Assembly (NCBI GenBank): GCA_963803245.1 | Contig: CAWDLI010000014.1 | Span: 27,522-91,521 of the forward strand | Direction of reading: 5' to 3' | Length of the DNA: 64,000 nucleotides | From: JACVRW01 sp963803245 | GTDB taxonomy: Bacteria; Actinomycetota; Thermoleophilia; Solirubrobacterales; Thermoleophilaceae | Shown here: positions 49,502 to 57,443 of the stretch, one piece after another | How the letters are laid out: the number at the start of each line of letters is the position of its first letter | Position numbering within the stretch: position 1 is the stretch's first letter | Position numbers and translations under genes: made by a program | Notes under the pieces: model-generated | Databases searched by the model: none | What the model was told of the DNA's origin: nothing | Seen by the model: only the letters and a program-made list of their open reading frames with translations

Positions 49502-49564
49502 GCCCTCGCGACAGTCTAGACGTGGTGGGAAGCGGGGGCGAAAGCGATCGGGATGAGGTCGCGA

Positions 49565-49638
49565 TGGGCGATCCAGGACTCGAACCTGGGACCTCGTCCT
49601 TATCAGAGACGCGCTCTAACCGACTGAGCTAATCGCCC
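49565..49638 (-). tRNA. tRNA-Ile (anticodon GAT)
   Basis: Acceptor stem GGGCGAT/ATCGCCC, D-arm AGCTCAGTCGGTTAGAGC, anticodon loop CT-GAT-AA, T-arm with GGTTCGAGTCC. The anticodon reads ATC/ATT, so Ile. No encoded CCA. It lies between bfn and the parAB genes, 46 bp past the end of parB. Confidence 0.93.
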
Positions 49639-49684
49639 GCGAGCGGCGATTGTAGCGGCGGTCCGAGGCCCGTCGAGACGCCGG

Positions 49685-50635
49685 TCAGGCGCCGCGGCGG
49701 AGGGTCCGCTCGGCGAACTCGATCGCGTCCGCGGGCGAGGCGAACGCGACTTCGACCACGCACCCGTCGCCGCGCCGGCGCACCTTCACGGCACGCCCGA
49801 AGGCGGCTCCCAGCGTGTCCTCCGCGGCAGCGAGCGCCTCGGCGAGGTCGGGGTGCATGACCACCGGAGCGCGCTCGGGCCGCGGTGGTGCCCCGGCCTC
49901 CTCGCGCGCGCGGCGCTCGGTCTCGCGCACGGACCAGCCCTCGTCGCGGGCCGACCGGGCGAGCTCCCGCCTCTGCCCGTGGTCCTTGCAGATCAGGATC
50001 GCGCGCCCGTGGCCTTCGGTGAGCTTCCCTTGCTCGATCAGCTCGAGCACCTCCTCCGGGAGTGCGAGCAGGCGGATCAGGTTGGAGATGGCCACGCGGC
50101 TGCGTCCCACGCGCCGGCCGACCTCCTCCTTGGTGAGGCCCAGGTCCTCGACGAGCATCGCGCAGGCGCGCGCCTCCTCGACCGCGTTGAGGTCCTCGCG
50201 CGCCATGTTCTCGGCCAGGGCGAGGTCGAGCCCCTCCCAGTCCTCGGTGTGCCGCACGACGGCCGGGATCAGGTCGAGCTCGGCGAGCCGTGCCGCGCGC
50301 AGCCTGCGTTCGCCCGCCACGAGCTGATAGCGGCCACCGGCGAGCGGGCGCACGACCACGGGCTGGAGAACTCCGCGCGCGCGGATGGACTCGGCGAGCT
50401 CCTCGAGGGACGTGGCGTCGAAGGTCTGGCGCGGCTGGTGCGGGTTCGGCTCGACCAGCTCGAGGGGGATCTGGCGAAGGCCCTCGCCCCCGCCCTGTCC
50501 GCGCGGCAGGATCGCCGCGAGCCCGCGGCCCATGCCGCGGCGCTGCCCGGACTTGACGCCGGCGTCCTCCGCTTCCTGGCTGCCGGGCTCCGGTACGTCG
50601 ATCCCAGGCCACTCGGGCGACGACCGCTCAGCCAC
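49685..50635 (-). CDS. parB: Chromosome partitioning protein ParB
   Basis: 316 residues, GTG at 50635. The N-terminus carries the ParA-interaction helix (GMGRGLAAIL). The CTP-binding ParB core follows: PNPHQPRQTF, ARGVLQPVVVRPL, GERRLRAARLA (the GERRxRA CTP motif) and the DNA-binding region EEVGRRVGRSRVAISNLIRLL. A C-terminal dimerisation domain ends the protein. Binds parS and loads along the DNA; two parS-like sites are at 52185-52200 and 56336-56351. Overlaps parA by 8 bp. Confidence 0.95.
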   Translation of the reverse strand: MAERSSPEWPGIDVPEPGSQEAEDAGVKSGQRRGMGRGLAAILPRGQGGGEGLRQIPLELVEPNPHQPRQTFDATSLEELAESIRARGVLQPVVVRPLAGGRYQLVAGERRLRAARLAELDLIPAVVRHTEDWEGLDLALAENMAREDLNAVEEARACAMLVEDLGLTKEEVGRRVGRSRVAISNLIRLLALPEEVLELIEQGKLTEGHGRAILICKDHGQRRELARSARDEGWSVRETERRAREEAGAPPRPERAPVVMHPDLAEALAAAEDTLGAAFGRAVKVRRRGDGCVVEVAFASPADAIEFAERTLRRGA

Positions 50636-51386
50636 GAGCCGCGACTTCCTTGGCGAGCCGCAGGTAGGCGGCCGTGCCGGCGCTCTGCGGGGCGTGTCTC
50701 AGGGCGGGAACGCCGAAGCTCGGGGCCTCCCCCAGCCGGACGTTGCGCGGGATCACCGTGTCGAACACGAGCTCGGGGAAGTGCTCGCGCACCTCTCGTT
50801 CCACGTCGCGCGCGAGGCGCGTGCGCGCGTCGTGCATCGTCAGGATCATCCCGGAGATCGTCAGGCGCGGATTGAGCTCCCGCTGGATGAGGCCCAGCGT
50901 GTCGAGCAGTCCCGCGAGACCCTCGAGCGCGAAGTACTCGGTCTGCACCGGCACGATCACGCTGTCGGCGGCGACGAGCGCGTTCACGGTCAGGGGTCCG
51001 AGCGACGGCGGGCAGTCGAGCAGCGTCAGCAGGTAGCGCTCGCGCACCGCGCCCAGGCGCTCGCGCAGGCACGTCTCGGAGCCCGCGATCCGCGGGAGCT
51101 CCACGTTCGCGCCCGCGAGCTCGGGCGTGGAGGGCACCAGATCGAGCCGTTCGGGACCCGCCGGCGTGGCGGCCGTGTCGAGGTCGAGCTCGCCCGAAAG
51201 GCAGTCATAGACGTTCGGGGACGAGTCCTTCGGATGCCCGAGCGCGACGGTGGCGTTGCACTGCGGGTCCATGTCCACCAGCAGAGTCGGATAGCCCGCG
51301 TCGGCGACGCTCGCGCCGAGGTTCACCGCCGTGGTCGTCTTCCCGACTCCGCCCTTCTGGTTGGCGATCGCCACGACGTTGCCCAT
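50628..51386 (-). CDS. parA: Chromosome partitioning ATPase ParA
   Basis: 252 residues, ATG at 51386. Deviant Walker A KGGVGKTTTAVNLG (residues 11-24), TLLVDMDPQCNATVALG, LLDCPPSLGPLTVNAL and C-terminal GVPALRHAPQSAGTAAYLRLAKEV. Soj-type ParA that works with ParB on origin segregation. An upstream GTG (51390) is a possible start. A large hairpin lies at 51446-51476 between parA and rsmG. Confidence 0.95.
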   Translation of the reverse strand: MGNVVAIANQKGGVGKTTTAVNLGASVADAGYPTLLVDMDPQCNATVALGHPKDSSPNVYDCLSGELDLDTAATPAGPERLDLVPSTPELAGANVELPRIAGSETCLRERLGAVRERYLLTLLDCPPSLGPLTVNALVAADSVIVPVQTEYFALEGLAGLLDTLGLIQRELNPRLTISGMILTMHDARTRLARDVEREVREHFPELVFDTVIPRNVRLGEAPSFGVPALRHAPQSAGTAAYLRLAKEVAARG

Positions 51387-51445
51387 GCACGGCGAGACTA
51401 GGTACCGGCCCGGTCGGAAGCGGGTTGGAGAGCGATCGTTCGGGG

Positions 51446-51476
51446 CCGAACCGTCAACCTCGAGAAGACGGTTCGG
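51446..51476. terminator. Strong 10-bp hairpin between rsmG and parA
   Basis: CCGAACCGTC (51446-51455) pairs perfectly with GACGGTTCGG (51467-51476); 11-base spacer. It sits just past the rsmG stop on the minus strand and ~60 bp before parA. A U-run is absent, so it may be a processing or regulatory hairpin rather than a classic terminator. The sequence GTTCGGGGCCGA also appears twice, at 51438 and 51471. Confidence 0.6.
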
Positions 51477-51482
51477 GGCCGA

Positions 51483-52199
51483 TCAGCCCAGCGGCCGCTT
51501 GCGGGCGATCCCGGCGCGGCGCGGAAATCCGGAGGGGGTGGCCGCGATCTTGCGGAACACGTGCAGGTGCCGGTGGCGGGCGCCCTCGAACGGGACGACC
51601 GAGCGCACCTCCTCCGACCGCAGGCCGAGCGCCTCCCCCGCCCCCGCTCCCGCGCGCTCGTCGTCGGAGTCCCGGGCGCCCCTCCAGGCCACCACCACAC
51701 CGCCCTCGAGCAGCAACGGTGCCGCGTACTCCAGCACCAGCGGGAGCGATCCCAGCGCGCGGACCGTGACGGCGTCATAGCGCCCCGCCCCGCCCCCCGC
51801 GGCACCGGTCAGCGCGCCCCACTCCTCCGCCCGCGCCCTCACCGAGCGCGCGTTGGCGATGCCCGCGGCGCGGATCAGGCGGTCGATCACAGCGCACTTG
51901 CGGGCCGCCGACTCCACCAGGTCCACGTGCGCGGACGGGATGGCGGCTGCGAGCACGAGGCCCGGGAAGCCCGCGCCCGATCCGAGGTCGGCGATCCGGG
52001 CCGCTCGTGCCAGGTCCTCGACCTCGAGGCCCGAGAGCCCGTCCGCCACGTGAGCGCGCAGCGCGGCCTCGGGCGTGCGCTCGGTGGTGGGCGGATCGGG
52101 CTCCGCGGCGAGCCCCTCCAGGAGGCCGGCGAGCCGGAGCGCGACGCCGTCGGGCAGCCCGTGGCGGGCCGTCAGCGCGGCCAGCGTTTCACGCGAAAC
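51483..52199 (-). CDS. rsmG: 16S rRNA (guanine-N7) methyltransferase RsmG (start unclear)
   Basis: About 239 residues as read from the VSRET segment. SAM-binding RIADLGSGAGFPGLVLA, SAARKCAVIDRLI, DAVTVRALGSLPLVLEYAAPLL. Makes m7G527 on 16S rRNA. N-terminal helices (LPDGVALRLAGLLEGLA, TERTPEAALRAHVADGLSGL) are conserved in the family, so translation must begin near 52200, yet between the in-frame stop at 52251 and GTG at 52049 there is no ATG, GTG or TTG. A GTT at 52199, a CTG, or a local sequence error must explain it. A parS-like site overlaps this 5' end. Confidence 0.8.
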   Translation of the reverse strand, partial: VSRETLAALTARHGLPDGVALRLAGLLEGLAAEPDPPTTERTPEAALRAHVADGLSGLEVEDLARAARIADLGSGAGFPGLVLAAAIPSAHVDLVESAARKCAVIDRLIRAAGIANARSVRARAEEWGALTGAAGGGAGRYDAVTVRALGSLPLVLEYAAPLLLEGGVVVAWRGARDSDDERAGAGAGEALGLRSEEVRSVVPFEGARHRHLHVFRKIAATPSGFPRRAGIARKRPLG

Positions 52200-52200
52200 G
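52185..52200. promoter_or_regulatory. parS-like centromere site 1
   Basis: CGTTTCACGCGAAACG, one base different from the consensus core GTTTCACGTGAAAC. Lies at the 5' end of rsmG, coding for VSRET, 0.8 kb from parA. Expected ParB loading site near the origin. Confidence 0.8.
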
Positions 52201-52221
52201 CCCGGCTGGGGCTCGCCCGGG

Positions 52222-52909
52222 CTAGGCGTCGCGGAACACGGCGAGCGGGCTCACCACGAGCCGCCGATCGGGCTCGTCGCCCTCGCTGTGGGTCTCCACG
52301 TCGCCACGCTCGCTCAGGTAGTTGTGCACGATCTTGCGCTCCGGCGCGCGCATGGGCTCGAGCTCAACCGGGCGGTCGTACTGCAGTGCGTCCTCCGCCG
52401 CGCGGTCGGCCATCCGGTGGAGGGCGGCGGCCCGGCGCTCGCGGTACCCGGCCGCGTCGACGGTCACCTGCTTGCGTCCCGCGTCGCCCCGGAAGGCGGC
52501 CCGGTAGGCGATGTGCTGCAGCGCGTCGATCGTCGCCCCGTGCTTGCCGATCAGGAGTCCGAGATCCTCGCCGTTCACGCTCGCGCGGATCTCGTCGTCG
52601 CTCTCGGTCACGTCCACCGAGGCCTGGAGCCCGAGCGAGTGGACGGTGCGGGACACGAGCGCGCGGACGCGCTCTGCGGGCTCCTCGGGCATCTCCGCGG
52701 CCGCCTCGCGCCACGCTTCGGGATCCACCTCGGCGCGGACGCGCGACGGGCCCGTCGTCCGGGTCCTCGACCACCTCGAACGTCACGCAGTCCGCCGTGA
52801 CTCCCGGGAAGCGCGGCTCGAGCTCCTTCATCGCGGTCCACTTGGCCTCGCCGGCGCTCGCGCCGGACGCCTCGGCCACCAGGTCCTGCGGCTCCTCGAT
52901 CGACGACAT
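52222..52909 (-). pseudogene. Jag/KhpB RNA-binding protein, single-base frameshift
   Basis: ATG at 52909 with AGGAGG five bases upstream. The N-terminal Jag domain (GASAGEAKWTAMKELEPRFPG... FEVVEDPDDGP) is in one frame. After about 52747-52757, in GGGCCC, the frame must gain one base to continue SRVRAEVDPEAW and the KH domain (VNGEDLGLLIGKHGATIDALQHIAYRAAF) and R3H domain (YDRPVELEPMRAPERKIVHNYLSERGDVETHSEG). The C-terminal part can be read from a GTG at 52728 alone, so a shortened protein may be made. KhpB binds RNA and affects cell-wall synthesis. One extra C is probably a read error. Confidence 0.75.
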
Positions 52910-52923
52910 CGCGTCCTCCTGCC

Positions 52924-53802
52924 TCAGCGCCGGCGTCCGGAGCGCTTCTTCTTCCTGCGCGGGTTGGGCGGCGGCTTGCTCGTCGCGCCGTTGCCGGCGC
53001 TGCTCTTGGCCGCGGTGGCCTTCGCGGCGCCGGGCTTGCCGGCCCGGGGCTCGCCGTCCTTGGTGGGCGGCGGTTTTCCTCGCGCCGGGGCCTTCCCGTC
53101 GTCGCCATCGTCGGACAGCTCGCGCGGCGCGGGCTTGGGATAGAGCTTCTTGACGAGCAGCTGCTGCCCGATCGTCCACACGTTCGTCGTGATCCAGTAG
53201 AGGATCAGCCCCGCCTCGAAGTTGACGATGAAGATCGCGAAGACGAACGGCAGCGCGAGCATGATCCGGCGCTGCATGGGGTCGGCGCTCAGCGCAGTGA
53301 CGAGGCTGGCGGCCAGCTGGGTCCCGATGTAGAGGACGATCAGCACGCCCAGCAGCACCGGCTCGGTGACCTTCGCCGCCAGGTTGTCGATGAAGTAGAA
53401 GCCCGGGTTGCTTGCGATGTCCGCCTTGAACTCGGGCGAGCGCAGCAGGTAGAAGAGCGAGATGAAGAATGGGATCTGCAGCAGCAGCGGGAGGCAGGAC
53501 CCGAGCGGGTTGACCTTCTCGCGCTGGTAGAAGGCCATGACCTCCTGGTTCATCCGCTGGCGGTCGTCCTTGTAGCGGGCCTGGATCTGCTTGATCTCGG
53601 GCTGGAGCGTCTGGAGCCGCTGCATCGACTTCACGCCCTTGAACGTCAGCGGCAGGATGAACAGGCGGACCGTGAAGGTCAGCAGGATGATCGACCAGCC
53701 CCAGCTGTTGGGGAAGTCGCCGATCAGGTCGTGCCAGAACTCGAGCACCGCCTGGCAGGCATCGATCAGCGGCTGGAGGACGTTTGCGATGTGGGTGCGC
53801 AT
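52924..53802 (-). CDS. yidC: Membrane protein insertase YidC
   Basis: 292 residues, ATG at 53802. Five-helix bacterial type: SWGWSIILLTFTVRLFILPLTFKGVKSMQRLQTLQPEIKQIQ, FYQREKVNPLGSCLPLLLQIPFFISLFYLLR, and the C-terminal FEAGLILYWITTNVWTIGQQ. Includes the central Arg (TVRLF) used to hold substrate. A long Lys/Arg/Pro-rich C-terminal tail (PRRKKKRSGRRR) suits ribosome binding. In the standard origin-proximal order. Confidence 0.93.
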   Translation of the reverse strand: MRTHIANVLQPLIDACQAVLEFWHDLIGDFPNSWGWSIILLTFTVRLFILPLTFKGVKSMQRLQTLQPEIKQIQARYKDDRQRMNQEVMAFYQREKVNPLGSCLPLLLQIPFFISLFYLLRSPEFKADIASNPGFYFIDNLAAKVTEPVLLGVLIVLYIGTQLAASLVTALSADPMQRRIMLALPFVFAIFIVNFEAGLILYWITTNVWTIGQQLLVKKLYPKPAPRELSDDGDDGKAPARGKPPPTKDGEPRAGKPGAAKATAAKSSAGNGATSKPPPNPRRKKKRSGRRR

Positions 53803-53805
53803 GGC

Positions 53806-54057
53806 TTAAGGGCTCGGCCGCGGGCGGAACAGCGTCTGGTCCTCCACGAAGTCCACTCCTCCGTGGCTCCACGGGTTGCAACGCAGCACGCGCCAGGTCG
53901 CCAGCACGACTCCCCGGAGGATGCCGTGACTGCGGACTGCCGCCACGGCGTAGGCCGAGCACGACGGATGGTACTTGCAGCGGCTGGGCAATCCGGGCGA
54001 GATGGCGCGCCGGTAGAAATGGATCGGAATCACGGCCAGCCGGCGCAGCGCCATCAT
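53806..54057 (-). CDS. yidD: Membrane protein insertion efficiency factor YidD
   Basis: 83 residues, ATG at 54057 overlapping rnpA (ATGA). Family motif: LIRFYRRAIS-like IHFYRRAISPGLPSRCKYHPSCSAYAVAAVRSHG, then RVLRCNPWSHGGVDFV. Three conserved Cys. Peripheral membrane protein that helps YidC. Confidence 0.93.
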   Translation of the reverse strand: MMALRRLAVIPIHFYRRAISPGLPSRCKYHPSCSAYAVAAVRSHGILRGVVLATWRVLRCNPWSHGGVDFVEDQTLFRPRPSP

Positions 54058-54434
54058 CCGGCCTCGCCTCCCGATGTCAGGCCGGCCTCGTCGAGCACCA
54101 CGCCGAGCGCCTGCTCGATGGCGGTGCCGCCGCCGTCGCGCGCGAGCTCTCCCGCGGCGGGACGGGCGACGATCACGAAGTCGAGGCCGTCGGGGAGCGC
54201 CTCGGCTCGAGCCCAGAAGGCCTCGCGCAGGAGCCGCTTGACCCGATTGCGCTCCACGGCCCCGCCGAGCTTGCGCCCGACCGACACGCCGAGCCGCGGC
54301 GACTCGGCGTCCGCGCGCGGGAACGCGTAGACAACCAGGTGGCGGCTGGCATGGGAGCGGCCCTCGCGGTAGACGCGATCGAACTCGCCGCTGCGGGACA
54401 GCCGGCGGCGCCTGCGACGCGCGCGGTCCGCCAC
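54054..54434 (-). CDS. rnpA: Ribonuclease P protein component
   Basis: 126 residues, GTG at 54434. Basic N-terminus (RARRRRRRLSRSGEFDRVYREGR), then RNase P signature VSVGRKLGGAVERNRVKRLLREAFW. The C-terminal ~40 residues are Gly/Ala/Glu-rich and variable. Binds RNase P RNA to mature tRNA 5' ends. Between rpmH and yidD as in nearly all bacteria. Confidence 0.95.
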   Translation of the reverse strand: MADRARRRRRRLSRSGEFDRVYREGRSHASRHLVVYAFPRADAESPRLGVSVGRKLGGAVERNRVKRLLREAFWARAEALPDGLDFVIVARPAAGELARDGGGTAIEQALGVVLDEAGLTSGGEAG

Positions 54435-54441
54435 CAGCGCC

Positions 54442-54576
54442 CTACGGCGTGAGCCGCTTGCGGCCCTTGCCCCGGCGGCGCTTGAGCACCCGCCGCCCGG
54501 CGCGCGAGCTCATGCGCGCACGGAAGCCGTGGCTGCGGGCGCGCTTGCGCTTCTTGGGCTGGTAGGTGCGCTTCAT
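54442..54576 (-). CDS. rpmH: 50S ribosomal protein L34
   Basis: 44 residues, ATG at 54576. MKRTYQPKKRKRARSHGFR and AGRRVLKRRRGKGR are the standard L34 sequence. A longer in-frame start upstream at 54630 is not needed. It reads leftward; dnaA starts to the right, 288 bp away, the usual rpmH/dnaA divergent border. Confidence 0.97.
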   Translation of the reverse strand: MKRTYQPKKRKRARSHGFRARMSSRAGRRVLKRRRGKGRKRLTP

Positions 54577-54863
54577 CGAAAGGGGGCACGGCCGATAGGG
54601 CAGGCTGGCCGCGCGCAGGCCAGGGTACAAGATCGCCGCGGGTGGTCTCCGCGCACACCCCTGTGGACAAGCCTCGCGAGGGGCTCCGATCGAGGGGCGT
54701 CAGGCTTTTCGCGCGTTTTGCGGGCTGGTGCCCGAGGGCCGCGTGGAGGCCCTCCAGAGCGCGTGTAGACTCGCTCTCGCCGAGGGCAGCGGCCCTCCCG
54801 CCGCCGGTCTCTCTCTCAGTAATCGTCGGATCAAGACCCCAGCAAGGAGGGTTGCAACTGCCC
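54577..54863. other. Origin-proximal rpmH-dnaA intergenic region with a DnaA box
   Basis: 287 bp. TGTGGACAA at 54662-54670 is the complement of the actinobacterial DnaA box TTGTCCACA. No clear AT-rich unwinding stretch is visible in this GC-rich sequence, and I found no other strong box. It holds the divergent promoters of rpmH and dnaA, which I cannot place exactly. AGGAGG at 54845-54850 is the dnaA ribosome site. Confidence 0.6.
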
Positions 54864-56189
54864 GTGTCGGGACAGCTCGAGACGCTCTGGCAGCACATTC
54901 GCGACGAGCTCCGCCGGGAGGTCCCCGACTTCAAGTTCCACGTCTGGCTGGAGCCGCTGGAGCCGGCCGGGCTCACCGACAGCACGCTCTACGTGCGCGC
55001 CCCCGAGCACATCCGAACCTCGGTGGCCGAGCGCTACCTGCCGCTGCTGCGGCGTGTCGCGTCGGGCTGCGCCGACTCCTCGCTCGCGCTCGAGGTCGTA
55101 GGCGACGACTGGGACTCCGACCGCGACGAGGGCGCGCGCATCCAGGCCGGCGCCCCGCTCGAGCCCGGCCTCAACCCCAAGTACAGCTTCGAGCAGTTCG
55201 TGATCGGCGAGGGCAACCGCTTCGCCCACGCCGCGGCGCTCGCGACCGCCGAGATGCCGGCTCAGGCGTACAACCCGCTCTTCCTCCACGGCGCGCCCGG
55301 GCTCGGCAAAACGCACCTCCTCCACGCCATCGGCAGGTACGTGCACCGCTACGGAGGCGGGTTGCGCGTGCGCTACGCGACCATCGAGGAGTTCACGAGC
55401 GAGTTCGTGGGCGCCGTGCGGGAGCAGCGCACCGAGGGCTTCAAGGACGGCTTCCGCAACGCGGACGTGGTCCTGATCGACGACGTCCAGTTCCTCGCCG
55501 GCCGTACCCGCACGCGCGAGGAGTTCTTCCACACGTTCAACGCTCTGCTCGACTCGGGCCGCCAGCTCGTCCTGACGTCCGACCGTCCCCCGGAAGAGCT
55601 TCCGGACCTCGAGGACCGCCTGTCCGAGCGCTTCCGCTCCGGGCTCGTGGTCGAGCTCGAGCCCCCCGGGATCGACGTCCGCGAGGCGATCCTCTCCAAG
55701 CGCGCGCGTCTCGACGGCGTCGAGGTGGCCTCCGACGTCCTGGCGGAGATCGCCGGCTCGGTCACGAGCAGCGTCCGCGCCCTCGAAGGCGCGCTGATAC
55801 GCGTGGTCGCCTATTCCTCGCTGCGCGGCCAGGAGCCCACGCCCGCGCTCGTGCGCCACGTCCTCCGCCGGCTCGGTGGCAAGCCCAGCGACGGGCCCTG
55901 CGGCATCGCCGACATCCTCGACGCCGCCGCTCGAGAGTTCGGGGTCGAACGAACGGCCCTCGTGGCTCGAGACCGGCGTCCCGCGGTCGCCACCGCACGT
56001 CAGGTCGCCATGTACCTCGCGCGCGAGCTCACCAACCACAGCCTCCCCGAGATCGGCCGCGGCGTCGGTGGGCGCAACCACGCGACCGTCATCCATGCCA
56101 TCAACCGCGTCGGGGCGGCCGTCCTCACCGATCCGGCCCTGCGCACAGCCGTGGACAACCTGCGCACGGAGCTTGACCGCTCGGCTTGA
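54864..56189 (+). CDS. dnaA: Chromosomal replication initiator DnaA
   Basis: 441 residues from GTG at 54864. Domain I begins QLETLWQHIRDELR; the AAA+ domain has Walker A GAPGLGKTH (143-151), Walker B VVLIDDVQFLAGR and the sensor region SDRPPEELPDLEDRLSERF; domain IV DNA-binding carries ARQVAMYLARELTNHSLPEIGRGVGGRNHATVIHA. Start choice: AGGAGG ends at 54850, so GTG is 13 bases away; CTG at 54858 (7 bases) and TTG at 54852 (too near) are in frame. The frame is open upstream to 54642 but that part is not DnaA-like. Confidence 0.93.
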   Translation: MSGQLETLWQHIRDELRREVPDFKFHVWLEPLEPAGLTDSTLYVRAPEHIRTSVAERYLPLLRRVASGCADSSLALEVVGDDWDSDRDEGARIQAGAPLEPGLNPKYSFEQFVIGEGNRFAHAAALATAEMPAQAYNPLFLHGAPGLGKTHLLHAIGRYVHRYGGGLRVRYATIEEFTSEFVGAVREQRTEGFKDGFRNADVVLIDDVQFLAGRTRTREEFFHTFNALLDSGRQLVLTSDRPPEELPDLEDRLSERFRSGLVVELEPPGIDVREAILSKRARLDGVEVASDVLAEIAGSVTSSVRALEGALIRVVAYSSLRGQEPTPALVRHVLRRLGGKPSDGPCGIADILDAAAREFGVERTALVARDRRPAVATARQVAMYLARELTNHSLPEIGRGVGGRNHATVIHAINRVGAAVLTDPALRTAVDNLRTELDRSA

Positions 56190-56324
56190 TGGCCGCCCCT
56201 ACTGCGACAATCAACACCTTCTGCCGCTCCCATCCACAGGCGCGACACCGCGCCATAGAAGGGATCGGACCGGTTTCTCCAGTTATGCACACGCCCAACA
56301 ACTCCGTCTTCAGTTAGGAAGATC
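56190..56324. other. dnaA-dnaN intergenic region with weak DnaA boxes
   Basis: 135 bp. TTATGCACA at 56283-56291 differs by one base from the E. coli box TTATCCACA, and CCATCCACA at 56230-56238 matches 7 of 9. In many Actinobacteria the origin lies between dnaA and dnaN, but this gap is short and boxes are few, so the true oriC extent is uncertain. AGGAAG at 56316-56321 is the dnaN ribosome site. Confidence 0.5.
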
Positions 56325-57437
56325 TTGAAGCTCACCGTTTCCCGTGAAACGTTCTTGAACCGTTTGGGCGTTGCCGTGCGAGCGGCATCGACCCGCAGCG
56401 CCATCCAAACGCTGGCCGGCGTGCTGATCCGTGTTGAGGAGGGATCCGCCGAGCTCCAGGCCACCGACATGGAGCTGGGCCTCCGCGTCAGCCTCGAGCC
56501 GGAGTCATCCACACCGGGCCAGGCGGTGGTCCCGGGCCGTCTCCTACTGGACGTCGTGAGGTCGCTTCCCAAGGACGACCTGACCGTCGAGTACCGGAGC
56601 GCCCAGCAGGATGTCGAGGTCACGTCCGGCCAGGCGCGGTTCCACCTGCGCACGCTGCCCCAGGAGGACTTCCCGAAGCTTCCGGAGGCGCCGACCACCG
56701 GTGTGCTCACCGTGCCGACGCAGGCCTTCGTCGACACGATCGCCCGCGTGGCCCGCGCGGCCTCGCGGGACGAGACGCGCCCGCATCTGACCGGCGTGCT
56801 CGTCACGGCCACCGGCAAGGAGCTGCGCATGGTCGCCACGGACTCCTATCGCCTGGGCGTGAAGGAGACGTCGCTCCAGCAGGAGCTCGACGGTTCGCTC
56901 GAAGCCAACGTTCCGGCCCGCACGCTCCAGGAGCTCGGACGCATCGCCGGCGCCGGCGAATCGGAGACGATCGGAGTAGCCGCCCTCGAGAACCAGGTGA
57001 TCTTCACAGCCGACGGCGTCGTGCTCTCCTCGCGGCTGGTGGAGGGGCGCTTCCCGAACTACCAGCAGCTCCTCCCGGATTCCTACGAGCACGAGCTCAA
57101 GGTGAGCCGGGAGGAGATCCTCGAGGTGGTCCGGCGCGTTGGGCTGCTGGCGCAGAAGAACGCTCCGCTTCGCCTGCGCTTCACCGAGGGGGCGCTCGAC
57201 GTGTCGGCGCAGACTCCGGACGTGGGCGAGGCCAGCGAGTCGCTTCCGGTGCCGTTCGCCGGCGAGGAGCTCGAGATCGGCTTCAACCCGGAGTTCTTCC
57301 GCGAGGGTCTCGAGAGCGCCGAGTCCGACGAGCTCACGCTCAAGTTGATCAGCCCCCTTCGCCCCGGGCTCATCGAATCCGGCAACGAGGGCTCCAGCTT
57401 CCGCTACCTCGTGATGCCGATTCGTCTGAACGTCTAG
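56325..57437 (+). CDS. dnaN: DNA polymerase III beta subunit (sliding clamp)
   Basis: 370 residues, TTG at 56325 with AGGAAG three bases upstream. Three repeats of the clamp fold; TGVLVTATGKELRMVATDSYRLGV and C-terminal EGSSFRYLVMPIRLNV are standard. The N-terminal LTVSRETF overlaps the second parS-like site (56336-56351). Starts 135 bp after dnaA. Confidence 0.97.
   Translation: MKLTVSRETFLNRLGVAVRAASTRSAIQTLAGVLIRVEEGSAELQATDMELGLRVSLEPESSTPGQAVVPGRLLLDVVRSLPKDDLTVEYRSAQQDVEVTSGQARFHLRTLPQEDFPKLPEAPTTGVLTVPTQAFVDTIARVARAASRDETRPHLTGVLVTATGKELRMVATDSYRLGVKETSLQQELDGSLEANVPARTLQELGRIAGAGESETIGVAALENQVIFTADGVVLSSRLVEGRFPNYQQLLPDSYEHELKVSREEILEVVRRVGLLAQKNAPLRLRFTEGALDVSAQTPDVGEASESLPVPFAGEELEIGFNPEFFREGLESAESDELTLKLISPLRPGLIESGNEGSSFRYLVMPIRLNV
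56336..56351. promoter_or_regulatory. parS-like centromere site 2
   Basis: CGTTTCCCGTGAAACG, one base different from the consensus core GTTTCACGTGAAAC. It lies inside the first codons of dnaN and codes for the VSRET peptide, the same peptide as at the rsmG site. Confidence 0.75.
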
Positions 57438-57443
57438 GACGGC

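Noticed and set aside
54642..54863. N-terminal extension of dnaA to 54642
   Set aside because: The extra 74 residues have no DnaA character, cover the DnaA-box region and have no ribosome site; the real start is near 54858-54864.
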